Of a stretch of DNA of 64,000 nucleotides, positions 9,269 through 19,896 are shown piece by piece. Every line of letters begins with the position of its first letter. Within the stretch, counting starts at the first letter, position 1. Under the pieces are notes generated by a model. That model made no database searches. It had not been told where the DNA came from and saw nothing but the letters and a program-made list of their open reading frames with translations. A program made the translations under genes and the position numbers. This DNA comes from Rhodococcus opacus B4 (lineage in GTDB: Bacteria > Actinomycetota > Actinomycetes > Mycobacteriales > Mycobacteriaceae). The stretch is from positions 7,626,001-7,690,000 of the forward strand of contig NC_012522.1 in assembly GCF_000010805.1 (NCBI RefSeq). The letters are read 5' to 3'.

Positions 9269-10162
9269 TCAGGCGCGTTTGCGTTCCGAGGTGGACGATT
9301 TCGCGGTGGCCTTCTTCGCCGCGGTCTTGGCCGGGGCCTTCTTCGCCGGTTTCTTCGCGGGTGCGGCCTTCTTCCCCGCGGCGTCGACGCTGCGCTGCAG
9401 TGCGGCCACGAGATCCACCACTTCGGCGTCCTCGCCGCTCTTCTCGACCTCCGCGACGGGTATGACCTTCTTGCCGCCAGACTCGATCATCTCGTCGAGC
9501 AGTTCACGCAGCTGCACCTGGTAGTCGTCGGTGAACTCGGTGGGGTCGAAGTCGTCGGCCATGCTGTCGACGAGGGTCTCGGCCATCGCGAGTTCCTTCG
9601 CCTTCGGCTTCTCGACGCCGTCGAGGGAGGTGAATTCGGCCGCGCGTACCTCGTCCGGCCACAGCAGCGTCTGGATCACCAGAACCCCGTCCCGCGAGCG
9701 CATCGCGGCCAGCCGGGTGCGCTGACGGAGCGTGAAATGAACGAGCGCGGTGCGGTCGCTGTTCTCGAGGGCTGTCGCCAGGAGGACATATGCCTTCGGA
9801 GAGCTCGAATCCGGTTCGAGGAAGTAACTCTTCTCGAACAGAATGGGGTCGATCTGTTCGGTCGGCACGAACTGCAGAACCGGAATCTCGTGTTTCTCGG
9901 CGGCGGGTAGCTTCCCGAAATCGTCGTCGGTCAACACCACGCGGACGCCGTCGTCCGAGTCGTAGGCCTTGTCGATATCGGCGTATTGGATGACGTTGCC
10001 GCATTCGGAGCACACGCGGTTGTATTTGATCCGGCCGCCGTCCTTGGCATGGACCTGGTGAAATCTGATGTCGTGATCTTCGGTGGCCGAATAGACCTTG
10101 ACCGGCACGTTCACGAGTCCGAACGCTATCGAGCCCTTCCATATCGACCGCATGCGTTCCAT
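9269..10162 (-). CDS. ku: Ku, DNA end-binding protein of bacterial non-homologous end joining
   Basis: 297 residues from an ATG with AAGGAG seven bases upstream. The start MERMRSIWKGSIAFGLVNVP is the standard Ku N-terminus and the bridge-forming core runs to about residue 255. Residues 261-297 form a tail very rich in Lys, Ala and Pro, unlike the short Ku of M. tuberculosis and like the long-tailed forms that bind DNA more tightly. Bacterial Ku homodimers thread onto broken ends and recruit ligase LigD; no ligD lies in this window. It may be co-transcribed with the lycopene cyclase gene, whose stop lies 31 bases upstream. Confidence 0.96.
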   Translation of the reverse strand: MERMRSIWKGSIAFGLVNVPVKVYSATEDHDIRFHQVHAKDGGRIKYNRVCSECGNVIQYADIDKAYDSDDGVRVVLTDDDFGKLPAAEKHEIPVLQFVPTEQIDPILFEKSYFLEPDSSSPKAYVLLATALENSDRTALVHFTLRQRTRLAAMRSRDGVLVIQTLLWPDEVRAAEFTSLDGVEKPKAKELAMAETLVDSMADDFDPTEFTDDYQVQLRELLDEMIESGGKKVIPVAEVEKSGEDAEVVDLVAALQRSVDAAGKKAAPAKKPAKKAPAKTAAKKATAKSSTSERKRA

Positions 10163-10193
10163 GATGGTCTCCTTTTCGCATTCTCGCGACAAT

Positions 10194-11342
10194 TCATCGA
10201 ACTTCCCGGCGAAGCGTGGAGCGGAGAATCGCACCGCGGATATCGCCGGAGGACGCGAGAAACATCCGGGCCATCGCCGACAGGGTCCCGCGCAGATTCG
10301 ACCGTTCGGACAGATATGCGGCCTGGAGTCGGGGCGGCAGATCGAAGAAATGCTCGAAGAATTCGGGGACGTGCTCGGGCCCCAGATCCAGGAGGACGCG
10401 CAGGCCGACCGATCGCAGTGACGCGACGGAGCGGGCCTTCCACGGCCACAGTCGCGCGTTCGAGCCGTCACGGAGGTCCCGGGCCAGAGCGTCCGCGTAC
10501 AGAAGTGACGCGGCGACGCTGTAGCCGGTGCCGGGGTGCATCAACCCGGCGCGGGCTCCGAAGCGAACCTGATCCGAGCTGTGGGAACGACCGGCCTCCG
10601 GTGGTGGCTCCACGGCGAATCTCACGCGCTCGACGTCCGAATGGGAAGGCACGCTGATGCCGCGCGCCCGGAGTCGGTCGTGGAGTCTGGTGGCGAGCTC
10701 GGAGATCGGGAGCGGGGGCCGGCCGACGAGGCATGTCTCCTCGAGCAGGAACCGGTCCGGTGCGAGCGGGACCCCGTAGAGGAATGACGGCGCGTCGTCG
10801 GGCGACGTGCCGTTGTCGCGGCGCCAATCCATGAACACCGCGGCCTCGCTGCCCAGCGCGAGCGCGGCGGTGCCGGGGTCCACCACGACGCCGTATGCCG
10901 TCTGCTGAGCGAGGTCGGGGCTGTCACCGGTACCCCGGGCATCGACGACGACGTGAGCGTTCACCGTCGAGCCGTCGTCCAGCAGGACAGAGGTGGGGGA
11001 CAGGTCGACGGCTCTACCTGCGATAACGGTTCCGCAATCGTCACCGAGTATTGATTGCAGCCTCGATGTATTCAAAATGCAGTAGGTGCGATCGATGATG
11101 TGGCGGCGTGTCGTCCACGCTGCCGGGCGGTCGGTTCTCGTTGCGACGGTATCGCTCGGGAGCCAGCCGGGGAGTTCGTCTTCCCAGGCCGCGTACGTCG
11201 CGGTCCACGATCTGCGGGGGAGTGGATCGACCGACACGACCGCCGAACCGAGAGCGGTGGCACGGTGGGCGAGGGCGCGGCCGGCAGGGCCGAGGCCGAC
11301 GATCGCGACGTCCCAGATCGGCGGACGGGGAGTGGCGCTCAC
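10194..11342 (-). CDS. crtL: Lycopene cyclase, CrtL/CrtLm type flavoprotein
   Basis: 382 residues. The N-terminal Rossmann motif VAIVGLGPAGRALAHRA binds FAD/NAD(P), and later blocks such as YGVVVDPG, AAVFMDWR and HPGTGYSVA are typical of plant-type lycopene cyclases. Rhodococcus enzymes of this type are known to cyclise mainly one end of lycopene or a related acyclic carotenoid, giving monocyclic pigments; whether this one is mono- or bicyclic cannot be told. No other carotenoid genes are nearby. It sits upstream of ku on the same strand. Confidence 0.85.
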   Translation of the reverse strand: MSATPRPPIWDVAIVGLGPAGRALAHRATALGSAVVSVDPLPRRSWTATYAAWEDELPGWLPSDTVATRTDRPAAWTTRRHIIDRTYCILNTSRLQSILGDDCGTVIAGRAVDLSPTSVLLDDGSTVNAHVVVDARGTGDSPDLAQQTAYGVVVDPGTAALALGSEAAVFMDWRRDNGTSPDDAPSFLYGVPLAPDRFLLEETCLVGRPPLPISELATRLHDRLRARGISVPSHSDVERVRFAVEPPPEAGRSHSSDQVRFGARAGLMHPGTGYSVAASLLYADALARDLRDGSNARLWPWKARSVASLRSVGLRVLLDLGPEHVPEFFEHFFDLPPRLQAAYLSERSNLRGTLSAMARMFLASSGDIRGAILRSTLRREVR

Positions 11343-11505
11343 GCCGCCAGCCTGTCACAGCCGGAGGTGGCCGGGGCGGCGGACGTCAGCAGGATCACCG
11401 ACGGCCGTGTTCCCCGCGGGCGGCGGTCGGGTAAAATTGCTGGTTCGTGCGTTCTTTGCGCAGTTTTTCTCATTCAACGCCTGTGCCATTTTCCTAGGAG
11501 TCTTG

Positions 11506-13137
11506 TTGATCACCGCTACCGACCTGGAAGTTCGAGCTGGAGTGCGGACGTTGCTGTCTGCTCCCGGGCCGGCTTTGCGGGTGCAGCCCGGCGACCGCAT
11601 CGGGCTGGTCGGCCGTAACGGTGCCGGCAAGACGACGACCCTCCGCATCCTCGCGGGGGAGGGTGAGCCGTATGCGGGAGCCGTGGTGCGCACCGGCGAC
11701 CTCGGGTACCTCCCGCAGGACCCGAAGGAAGGCGACCTCGACGTCCTCGCGAAGGACCGGGTGTTGTCGGCGCGCGGTCTCGACTCGCTGCTGCGCGACA
11801 TGGAGAAGCAGCAGATCCTGATGTCGGAGGTCGTGGACGACGCCGAACGCGACAAGGCCGTCCGCAAGTACGGCAATCTCGAGGACCGGTTCTCCGCCCT
11901 CGGTGGGTACGAGGCCGAGAGCGAGGCGGCGCGCATCTGCAACAGCCTCGGACTGGCCGACCGCATCCTCGGTCAGCAACTGCACACTCTGTCCGGTGGT
12001 CAGCGCCGCCGTGTCGAACTGGCGCGCATCCTGTTCGCCGCGTCGGACGGCAGCGGCGGACGGTCGGACACGACGCTGCTGCTCGACGAGCCCACCAACC
12101 ACCTGGACGCCGACTCGATCACGTGGCTGCGGGGATTCCTGCAGAACCACGAGGGGGGTCTGATCGTGATCAGCCACGACGTCGATCTGCTCAACGACGT
12201 CGTGAACCGGGTCTGGTTCCTCGACGCCGTGCGCGGCGAGGCCGACGTCTACAACATGACCTGGAAGAAGTACCTCGACGCCCGCGCGACCGACGAGCAG
12301 CGCCGCCGCCGCGAGCGGGCGAACGCGGAGAAGAAGGCGGGCGCGTTGCGCGCGCAGGCCGCGAAGCTCGGCGCGAAGGCGACCAAGGCCGTGGCGGCGC
12401 AGAACATGGCGAAGCGTGCCGACAAGCTGATGTCGGACCTCGACGCGGAACGCGTGTCCGACAAGGTGGCCCGGATCCGGTTCCCCGAGCCGGCCGCGTG
12501 CGGCAAGACACCGCTGATGGCGGAAAACCTGACGAAGGTCTACGGTTCGCTCGAGATCTTCACCGGCGTGGACCTCGCGATCGACCGTGGGTCCCGCGTC
12601 GTCGTGCTCGGCCTCAACGGTGCGGGTAAGACGACGCTGCTGCGCATCCTCGGCGGCGTGGAGACGCCGGACGCCGGTGGGCTCGTCCCCGGTCACGGAC
12701 TGAAGATCGGCTACTTCGCGCAGGAGCACGACACCCTCGACGACAACGCGTCGGTGTGGGAGAACATCCGCCACGCGGCGCCGGACACGGGGGAGCAGGA
12801 GTTGCGTTCGCTACTCGGTGCGTTCATGTTCACCGGGCCGCAGCTCGAGCAGCCGGCGGGCACCCTGTCCGGCGGTGAGAAGACCCGCCTCGCGCTCGCG
12901 GGGCTCGTGTCGTCCGCGGCGAACGTCCTGCTGCTCGACGAGCCGACGAACAACCTCGACCCCGTGTCCCGCGAGCAGGTACTGGACGCGCTCCGCAGCT
13001 ACACCGGGGCCGTCGTGCTGGTGACCCACGATCCGGGCGCCGCCGAGGCGCTCGACCCGGAACGGGTCATCCTCCTGCCCGACGGCACCGAGGACCACTG
13101 GTCGCAGGACTACCTGGAACTGATTCAGCTCGCCTGA
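11506..13137 (+). CDS. ABC-F family ATPase (Rv1473-like)
   Basis: 543 residues from a TTG at 11506, chosen because it gives the family start ITATDLEVRAG and has TAGGAG five bases upstream. Two ABC cassettes in one chain: Walker A GRNGAGKTT (about 39-47) and GLNGAGKTT (about 368), signatures LSGGQRRR and LSGGEKTR, and a charged linker rich in Lys/Arg/Ala between them. There are no membrane segments. ABC-F proteins act on ribosomes, in translation or antibiotic protection; which applies here is not visible. The tuberculosis orthologue is Rv1473. Confidence 0.9.
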   Translation: MITATDLEVRAGVRTLLSAPGPALRVQPGDRIGLVGRNGAGKTTTLRILAGEGEPYAGAVVRTGDLGYLPQDPKEGDLDVLAKDRVLSARGLDSLLRDMEKQQILMSEVVDDAERDKAVRKYGNLEDRFSALGGYEAESEAARICNSLGLADRILGQQLHTLSGGQRRRVELARILFAASDGSGGRSDTTLLLDEPTNHLDADSITWLRGFLQNHEGGLIVISHDVDLLNDVVNRVWFLDAVRGEADVYNMTWKKYLDARATDEQRRRRERANAEKKAGALRAQAAKLGAKATKAVAAQNMAKRADKLMSDLDAERVSDKVARIRFPEPAACGKTPLMAENLTKVYGSLEIFTGVDLAIDRGSRVVVLGLNGAGKTTLLRILGGVETPDAGGLVPGHGLKIGYFAQEHDTLDDNASVWENIRHAAPDTGEQELRSLLGAFMFTGPQLEQPAGTLSGGEKTRLALAGLVSSAANVLLLDEPTNNLDPVSREQVLDALRSYTGAVVLVTHDPGAAEALDPERVILLPDGTEDHWSQDYLELIQLA

Positions 13138-13210
13138 GCGCCGCGCGTAGATATCGCGCTCGCTGCGCTCTACCGTGGAAACCACCGTCGCTCGCCGACT
13201 GGAGGAGTTC

Positions 13211-13426
13211 ATGGCTGACATCGGGGTCTTCGCCAAGAGCGCTCGGATCACGGGACCGTCGCGTGCCGATTTGCAGGCGGAGCTGAAACAGCGGTACCAG
13301 GCCGGGGCGAGTATTCGTTCTCTCGCCCGGGAAATGGGGCGATCGTACGGATTCGTCCGCAACATTCTCGCGGAGTCCGAGGTGGAGCTCCGCGGACGAG
13401 GCGGAGCTCACCGTCGTAAGACCTGA
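13211..13426 (+). CDS. Small helix-turn-helix protein (Rv1473A-like)
   Basis: 71 residues with a good GGAGGAG site before the ATG. The middle (RYQAGASIRSLAREMGRSYGFV) is a clear helix-turn-helix of the resolvase/transposase-like small regulator type, and the C-terminus is basic. It sits directly after the ABC-F gene, as Rv1473A does in tuberculosis. It is likely a DNA-binding protein; its target is unknown. Confidence 0.75.
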   Translation: MADIGVFAKSARITGPSRADLQAELKQRYQAGASIRSLAREMGRSYGFVRNILAESEVELRGRGGAHRRKT

Positions 13427-13449
13427 CCGGTGTCGGTGGTGGGAGCGTG

Positions 13450-14016
13450 TCAGTCGCGGCGTCGGACGGATTCCTCGACGAGGTCGAGCACGGCCGACAG
13501 GTTGTCACCGGCGTGCCCGGAGGCGATGCGGGCGACGAGGCCGTCGAGCACCAGGTCCAGGTAGCCGATGAGGACGTCGGTCGGCACGTCGTCGCGGAGA
13601 CGGCCCGCGGACTTCTGCCGCGCGAGGCGTGCCATGGTCGCCTCGGTCAGTTCCGCCGACCGTTGCGACCAGCTTCTGCGGAAGTCGGCATCGTTCCGCA
13701 GCCGTCGAGCGATTTCGAGCCGGGTTCCCAGCCAGTCGAACTGGTCGGGCTGGGCGAGCATGTCCCGCATCACCTGGACGAGACCCTCGTGGGCGACCAC
13801 GTCGGCCATCCTGGTCGCGTCCTCGTGGGCGAGCGCCAGGAACAACCCGTCCTTGTCCTTGAAGTGATGGAAGATCGCCCCGCGTGACAGTCCGGTCACT
13901 TCCTCGAGCCTGCGGACGGTGGCGCCGTCGTAACCGTATTCGGCAAAGCATCGGCGGGCGCCGTCCAGGATCTGACTGCGCCGGGCCGCGAGATGGTCTT
14001 CACTGACCTTGGGCAA
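13450..14016 (-). CDS. acnR: AcnR, TetR-family repressor of aconitase
   Basis: 188 residues from a TTG preceded by GAAGGAGG. N-terminal TetR helix-turn-helix (about 13-58: GATVRRLEEVTGLSRGAIFHHF) and a ligand-binding C-terminal domain. It lies downstream of acn on the same strand, the arrangement of AcnR in Corynebacterium and Rv1474c in tuberculosis, where it represses acn. A matching AcnR box is upstream of acn at 17136-17151. It is separated from acn by a large inverted repeat. Confidence 0.9.
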   Translation of the reverse strand: MPKVSEDHLAARRSQILDGARRCFAEYGYDGATVRRLEEVTGLSRGAIFHHFKDKDGLFLALAHEDATRMADVVAHEGLVQVMRDMLAQPDQFDWLGTRLEIARRLRNDADFRRSWSQRSAELTEATMARLARQKSAGRLRDDVPTDVLIGYLDLVLDGLVARIASGHAGDNLSAVLDLVEESVRRRD

Positions 14017-14033
14017 AGTGCCTCCTTCGTCGG

Positions 14034-14172
14034 CCTGTGCGTGTGTTCGGCCCTTTCGCGAGAAAGGTCACTTCATGCACTGAGCGCGCACGACCAGTCA
14101 TTCGGGATGGTGAGATCCGCTCGAAGTGGTCGTGCGCGCTCAGTGCCTGTTCAGGCCGAAAACACGCACAGG
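14034..14172. repeat. Nested inverted repeat between acn and acnR
   Basis: The inner arms 14077-14096 and 14127-14146 are perfect 20-base reverse complements with a 30-base loop. The outer arms 14034-14052 and 14154-14172 pair over 19 bases with one mismatch. Between the left arms is a small hairpin CCTTTC-GCGA-GAAAGG with a GNRA tetraloop, and next to the acn stop another short one (14170-14184). As RNA read from acn toward acnR this would fold into a long branched structure ending 7 bases before the acnR ribosome site. It could act as a terminator/attenuator, an mRNA processing site, or be a mobile palindromic repeat. Confidence 0.85.
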
Positions 14173-14191
14173 CGCGGAGCGCCTAGTGCGC

Positions 14192-16993
<2,802 letters not shown>

Positions 16994-17297
16994 GTCAGCT
17001 CCACTCGTCTATGAGGGTCGCCACCGACGGGGCTGTGTCGACGGCTGCAGGCGCCGCGGGCACGACTGATCCGTGTGCGCTGTCGTGCTAGCGAGAACGG
17101 AATCGGCCCCTACCGCGGTACCTCCGATAGTCTAACAGTACGCTTGTCCTGTGAGAATTCGGGGCGGAAACGAGCCCGTACCCCCGGCGATTCTGCACTA
17201 CCGCGGCGGGGGCGCACCCGGACGGAACGGAACTTCGGGGACTCCTCACGTAGTGTTCACGCGAGGCTTACGTTCCTACAGCAGACCCGGATGAGAG
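16994..17297. other. Divergent promoter region of acn and the Rv1476-like gene
   Basis: 304 bases without a gene. It contains the AcnR box and, around it, the acn promoter on the minus strand. A long GC-rich stretch follows toward 17297, with no convincing small ORF or stable hairpin. Confidence 0.6.
17136..17151. promoter_or_regulatory. AcnR operator upstream of acn
   Basis: CAGTACGCTTGTCCTG fits the Corynebacterium AcnR motif as I recall it (CAGNAC-N4-GTACTG) with a single mismatch in the right arm. It lies in the acn promoter region. Confidence 0.7.
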
Positions 17298-17906
17298 ATG
17301 CCTGCCCCTATCGCCACCGCACTTCCTGCCAGCGTCACGATTCCCGCCCATTCGGCCCTCCCGTTGTCGACGGACCTTCCGGAGGACATCGACGTCTCCG
17401 ACGTGGTCGCGGACGTGTCCGACGACGGGGTGTCGGCCCCGTCCGACGAGACCGGTGAACTCGTCGCCGTCGTCGATCGCGCGGCCGAGCACGGACTCGA
17501 GCTGAGCATCGTGGTGCTGGACGAGGATCCCGGCCGCGACTCGCAGCTGCGCGACCTCGCGACCGAGGTCGGCGCCGAGGAGGGCGGCACCGTTCTGGTG
17601 CTGAGCCCCAGCTGGGTCGGCACGTACAGCGATTCGATCAGCCGGGTGCTGCTCGAATCGGGTCAGGACCGCACCTACACCGGTGACCCGGTGGTCGCCG
17701 CGAATCACTTCGTCGACGAGGTCGTGGAGCCGGGTCCGCCGTGGGCCCTGTTCACGGCGGTCATCGTGGCGATCGTCGTCATCGCGTCGGCCGCGACGTT
17801 CTTCGCGAAGTCGCGCCGGGCGTCCGGCTCGAATGATGGCGACGCCGCGAAAAAGGCCGGCGGTGCCGCGGGCGCCGGCACGACGTACGAGCGGCAGAAG
17901 CCCTGA
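17298..17906 (+). CDS. Rv1476-like single-pass membrane protein
   Basis: 202 residues. An N-terminal region of about 145 residues with alternating strands and helices (ELVAVVDRAAEHGLELSIVV, GTVLVLSPSW) is followed by one hydrophobic membrane segment (about 147-170) and a basic, Ala/Gly-rich tail of about 30 residues. It is orthologous by position and shape to Rv1476 (DUF6676), which sits immediately ahead of ripA in mycobacteria. The soluble part is probably extracytoplasmic and the function is unknown; the link with ripA-moxR suggests an envelope role. Confidence 0.85.
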   Translation: MPAPIATALPASVTIPAHSALPLSTDLPEDIDVSDVVADVSDDGVSAPSDETGELVAVVDRAAEHGLELSIVVLDEDPGRDSQLRDLATEVGAEEGGTVLVLSPSWVGTYSDSISRVLLESGQDRTYTGDPVVAANHFVDEVVEPGPPWALFTAVIVAIVVIASAATFFAKSRRASGSNDGDAAKKAGGAAGAGTTYERQKP

Positions 17907-18261
17907 CTCCTCCCGAATTTCCGGGATAACTCGGCGGTAATTTCACGTTTCGTCCGTGTGCGGCCGCTGCCTGCGTCGATGCGCGTAAATTGCGCCGACG
18001 ATTCACAGTTCGACATTTCCGCTGGTCAAATTACTCATGTGTTATTTGTGACTAAAGTTTCCATAGAGTCCGGAAGTGTCGTACGGTGCATTTGGCGCTC
18101 TTGGGGAAGAAGTGTCGCAGGCTGGTGATTGACGTCCAGAGTGACGGTGTTCCGGCGTACGTCGGTGTCGCCGGAACACGGAAGGTGTGGCTGCCGGAAT
18201 TTCTCCCCACGACGAGCACAGCGCGGCCTGCGCGATCGGTGCAGATCCGAGGGAGAGAGTT
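17907..18261 (+). promoter_or_regulatory. Long leader/promoter region of ripA
   Basis: 355 bases between the Rv1476-like gene and ripA. It has an AT-richer island near 18020-18065 likely to hold the promoter, with a GTCACA-type element on the minus strand (around 18040-18050) that resembles an MtrA half-site. Downstream is a perfect 11-base-pair hairpin (18147-18157 with 18169-18179). The GGGAGAGAG ribosome site is at 18251-18259. No ORF is credible here. Confidence 0.5.
18147..18179 (+). repeat. Hairpin in the ripA leader
   Basis: GTGTTCCGGCG pairs perfectly with CGCCGGAACAC across an 11-base loop. It lies about 80 bases before the ripA start, inside a probable 5' leader. It could be an attenuator or an RNA-structure element; there is no T run after it. 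Confidence 0.6.
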
Positions 18262-19767
18262 GTGAAGCGACAAGCACGAGCTGGAGTGGGGCACCGCAGC
18301 TTCTCCCGCAGGCGCGTCCGCGCAGTGCGCCTCCTGATCGGACTGGGCATCGTCGGCGCCCTGGTCGGCAGCACGCCCGGTCTGGCCGCCGCGGTGCCGC
18401 CCCCGCCGCCGAATCCGTCCGACTCCGACATCGCCCAGGCCCAGACCCAGGTGTCGGCGGGCCTCGGGCAGGTCAGCGAACTCATCAACCAGGTCGCGTC
18501 CGCGGATCAGCAACTCGCCCAGCTCGACAACGAGGTCGCCATCAAACGCGAGGACGTGAACCGGGCGCTGGTCGATCTGCAGAACGCCCGCAGCGCCGCC
18601 GACCTGGCCGCCAGCGTGGTCGGGGCCTCCCAGCAGGCGCTGCGCGACGCCGGCGCGCAGATCGAGCTGGCGCAGAAGGACTTCGACAAGTACGCCCGGT
18701 CGAGCTACACGCAGGGCACCAACGTGTCCGCGATCTCGACGTACCTGGGCGCCCAGGGGCCCGGGGACGTCCTGGACCGCGCGCAGGTTCTGAAACTCCT
18801 CGCCACCAGCCAGAACGCGGTGCTCGAGGGACTGCAGCGCGCCCGGACCGCCCAGGCCAACAAGGATTCCGCGGCGCGTGAGGCGAAGCAGCAGGCGGAC
18901 GTGGCCGCCGACCAGGCCGCGTCGAAGAAGTCGCTCGCCGAGCAGGCGATCGCGATCGCCCGGTCGGCGTTGCAGGACCAGGCGGCCAAGAAGGCGCAGA
19001 TCGAGAGCAACCGGGCGGCCGCGCAGGCCCAGCTCGACGCGGCCCGCGGGAACGTCGCGGGGCTGCAGGGGCAGCGTGAGGCGTACGCGACGTGGGAGGA
19101 GCAGAAGCGCGCCGAGGACGCGCAGAAGGCTGCCATCGCCGCCGCGGCCCGGGAGGCGGCGACGCAGGCCGCGGCGCGGGTCGCCGCCAACGAGGCGGCA
19201 CGTCAGCGCGCCGCGGAACTCGCGGCGGGGCAGCGGGCGCACACCACGATCGAGGACGAGGACTCCGCCACCGGCGGCGGGACGACCACGCCGAAGTCCA
19301 CCCCCAAGTCGAAACCGTCGACGAGCGGTGAGGACCTGACGGGCAGTGAGGCCATCGAGACCGTCATCGACCGGGGCCTGTCCCAGATCGGTGTGGAGTA
19401 CGCGTGGGGCGGCGGCGACGAGGAAGGCCCCACCCTGGGTATCCGCGACGGCGGTGTCGCCGACAGTTACGGCGACTTCAACAAGGTCGGCTTCGACTGC
19501 TCCGGCCTGATGATCTACGCGTTCGCCGGAATCGGCATCTCGCTGCCGCACTACACCGGTTATCAGTACACCGCGGGCGAGCAGGTTCCCTCGGAGGAGA
19601 TGCAGCGCGGCGACATGATCTTCTGGGGCCCGAACGCCAGCCAGCACGTCGCGCTGTATCTCGGCGACGACCAGATGCTGGAGGCGCCGCAGTCGGGAGA
19701 CGTCGTCAAGATCTCCCCGGTGCGATGGGACGGCATGACCCCTTACGCTGTCCGTATGGTGTCGTGA
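18262..19767 (+). CDS. ripA: RipA-like NlpC/P60 peptidoglycan endopeptidase
   Basis: 501 residues from a GTG. Twin-arginine-free signal peptide (basic start, hydrophobic 21-44, cleavage near AAA-VP), then a long Ala/Gln-rich coiled coil (about 55-325), a Thr/Ser/Pro/Lys linker (335-356) and the NlpC/P60 domain. The catalytic residues are in place: Cys413 in GFDCSG, His462 in QHVALYL and Glu474, spaced as in tuberculosis RipA (Cys383, His432, Glu444). RipA cuts peptide stems to separate daughter cells and is held inactive by its own N-terminal part. In tuberculosis a second gene, ripB, follows; here moxR follows directly. Confidence 0.94.
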   Translation: MKRQARAGVGHRSFSRRRVRAVRLLIGLGIVGALVGSTPGLAAAVPPPPPNPSDSDIAQAQTQVSAGLGQVSELINQVASADQQLAQLDNEVAIKREDVNRALVDLQNARSAADLAASVVGASQQALRDAGAQIELAQKDFDKYARSSYTQGTNVSAISTYLGAQGPGDVLDRAQVLKLLATSQNAVLEGLQRARTAQANKDSAAREAKQQADVAADQAASKKSLAEQAIAIARSALQDQAAKKAQIESNRAAAQAQLDAARGNVAGLQGQREAYATWEEQKRAEDAQKAAIAAAAREAATQAAARVAANEAARQRAAELAAGQRAHTTIEDEDSATGGGTTTPKSTPKSKPSTSGEDLTGSEAIETVIDRGLSQIGVEYAWGGGDEEGPTLGIRDGGVADSYGDFNKVGFDCSGLMIYAFAGIGISLPHYTGYQYTAGEQVPSEEMQRGDMIFWGPNASQHVALYLGDDQMLEAPQSGDVVKISPVRWDGMTPYAVRMVS

Positions 19768-19896
19768 TCCATGATGTCGATGAAGTAGTCCGCGGTGCGG
19801 ATCGTGCTTGGTTGCGGCGGGGGTTGCTTGCACCTGGAATAGTTGAGCAAGTACGTGAACGGGCGGAACGATCTAGGTGAAAGCGGTGGATTCTTG

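Noticed and set aside
11343..11505. Leader peptide or attenuator before the ABC-F gene
   Set aside because: No small ORF with a ribosome site or paired terminator structures could be made out.
17907..18261. c-di-AMP (ydaO-type) riboswitch upstream of ripA
   Set aside because: NlpC/P60 genes in some actinobacteria have one, but the GGGGAA here is not followed by CC and the second conserved GGGGTGAAT block is missing.
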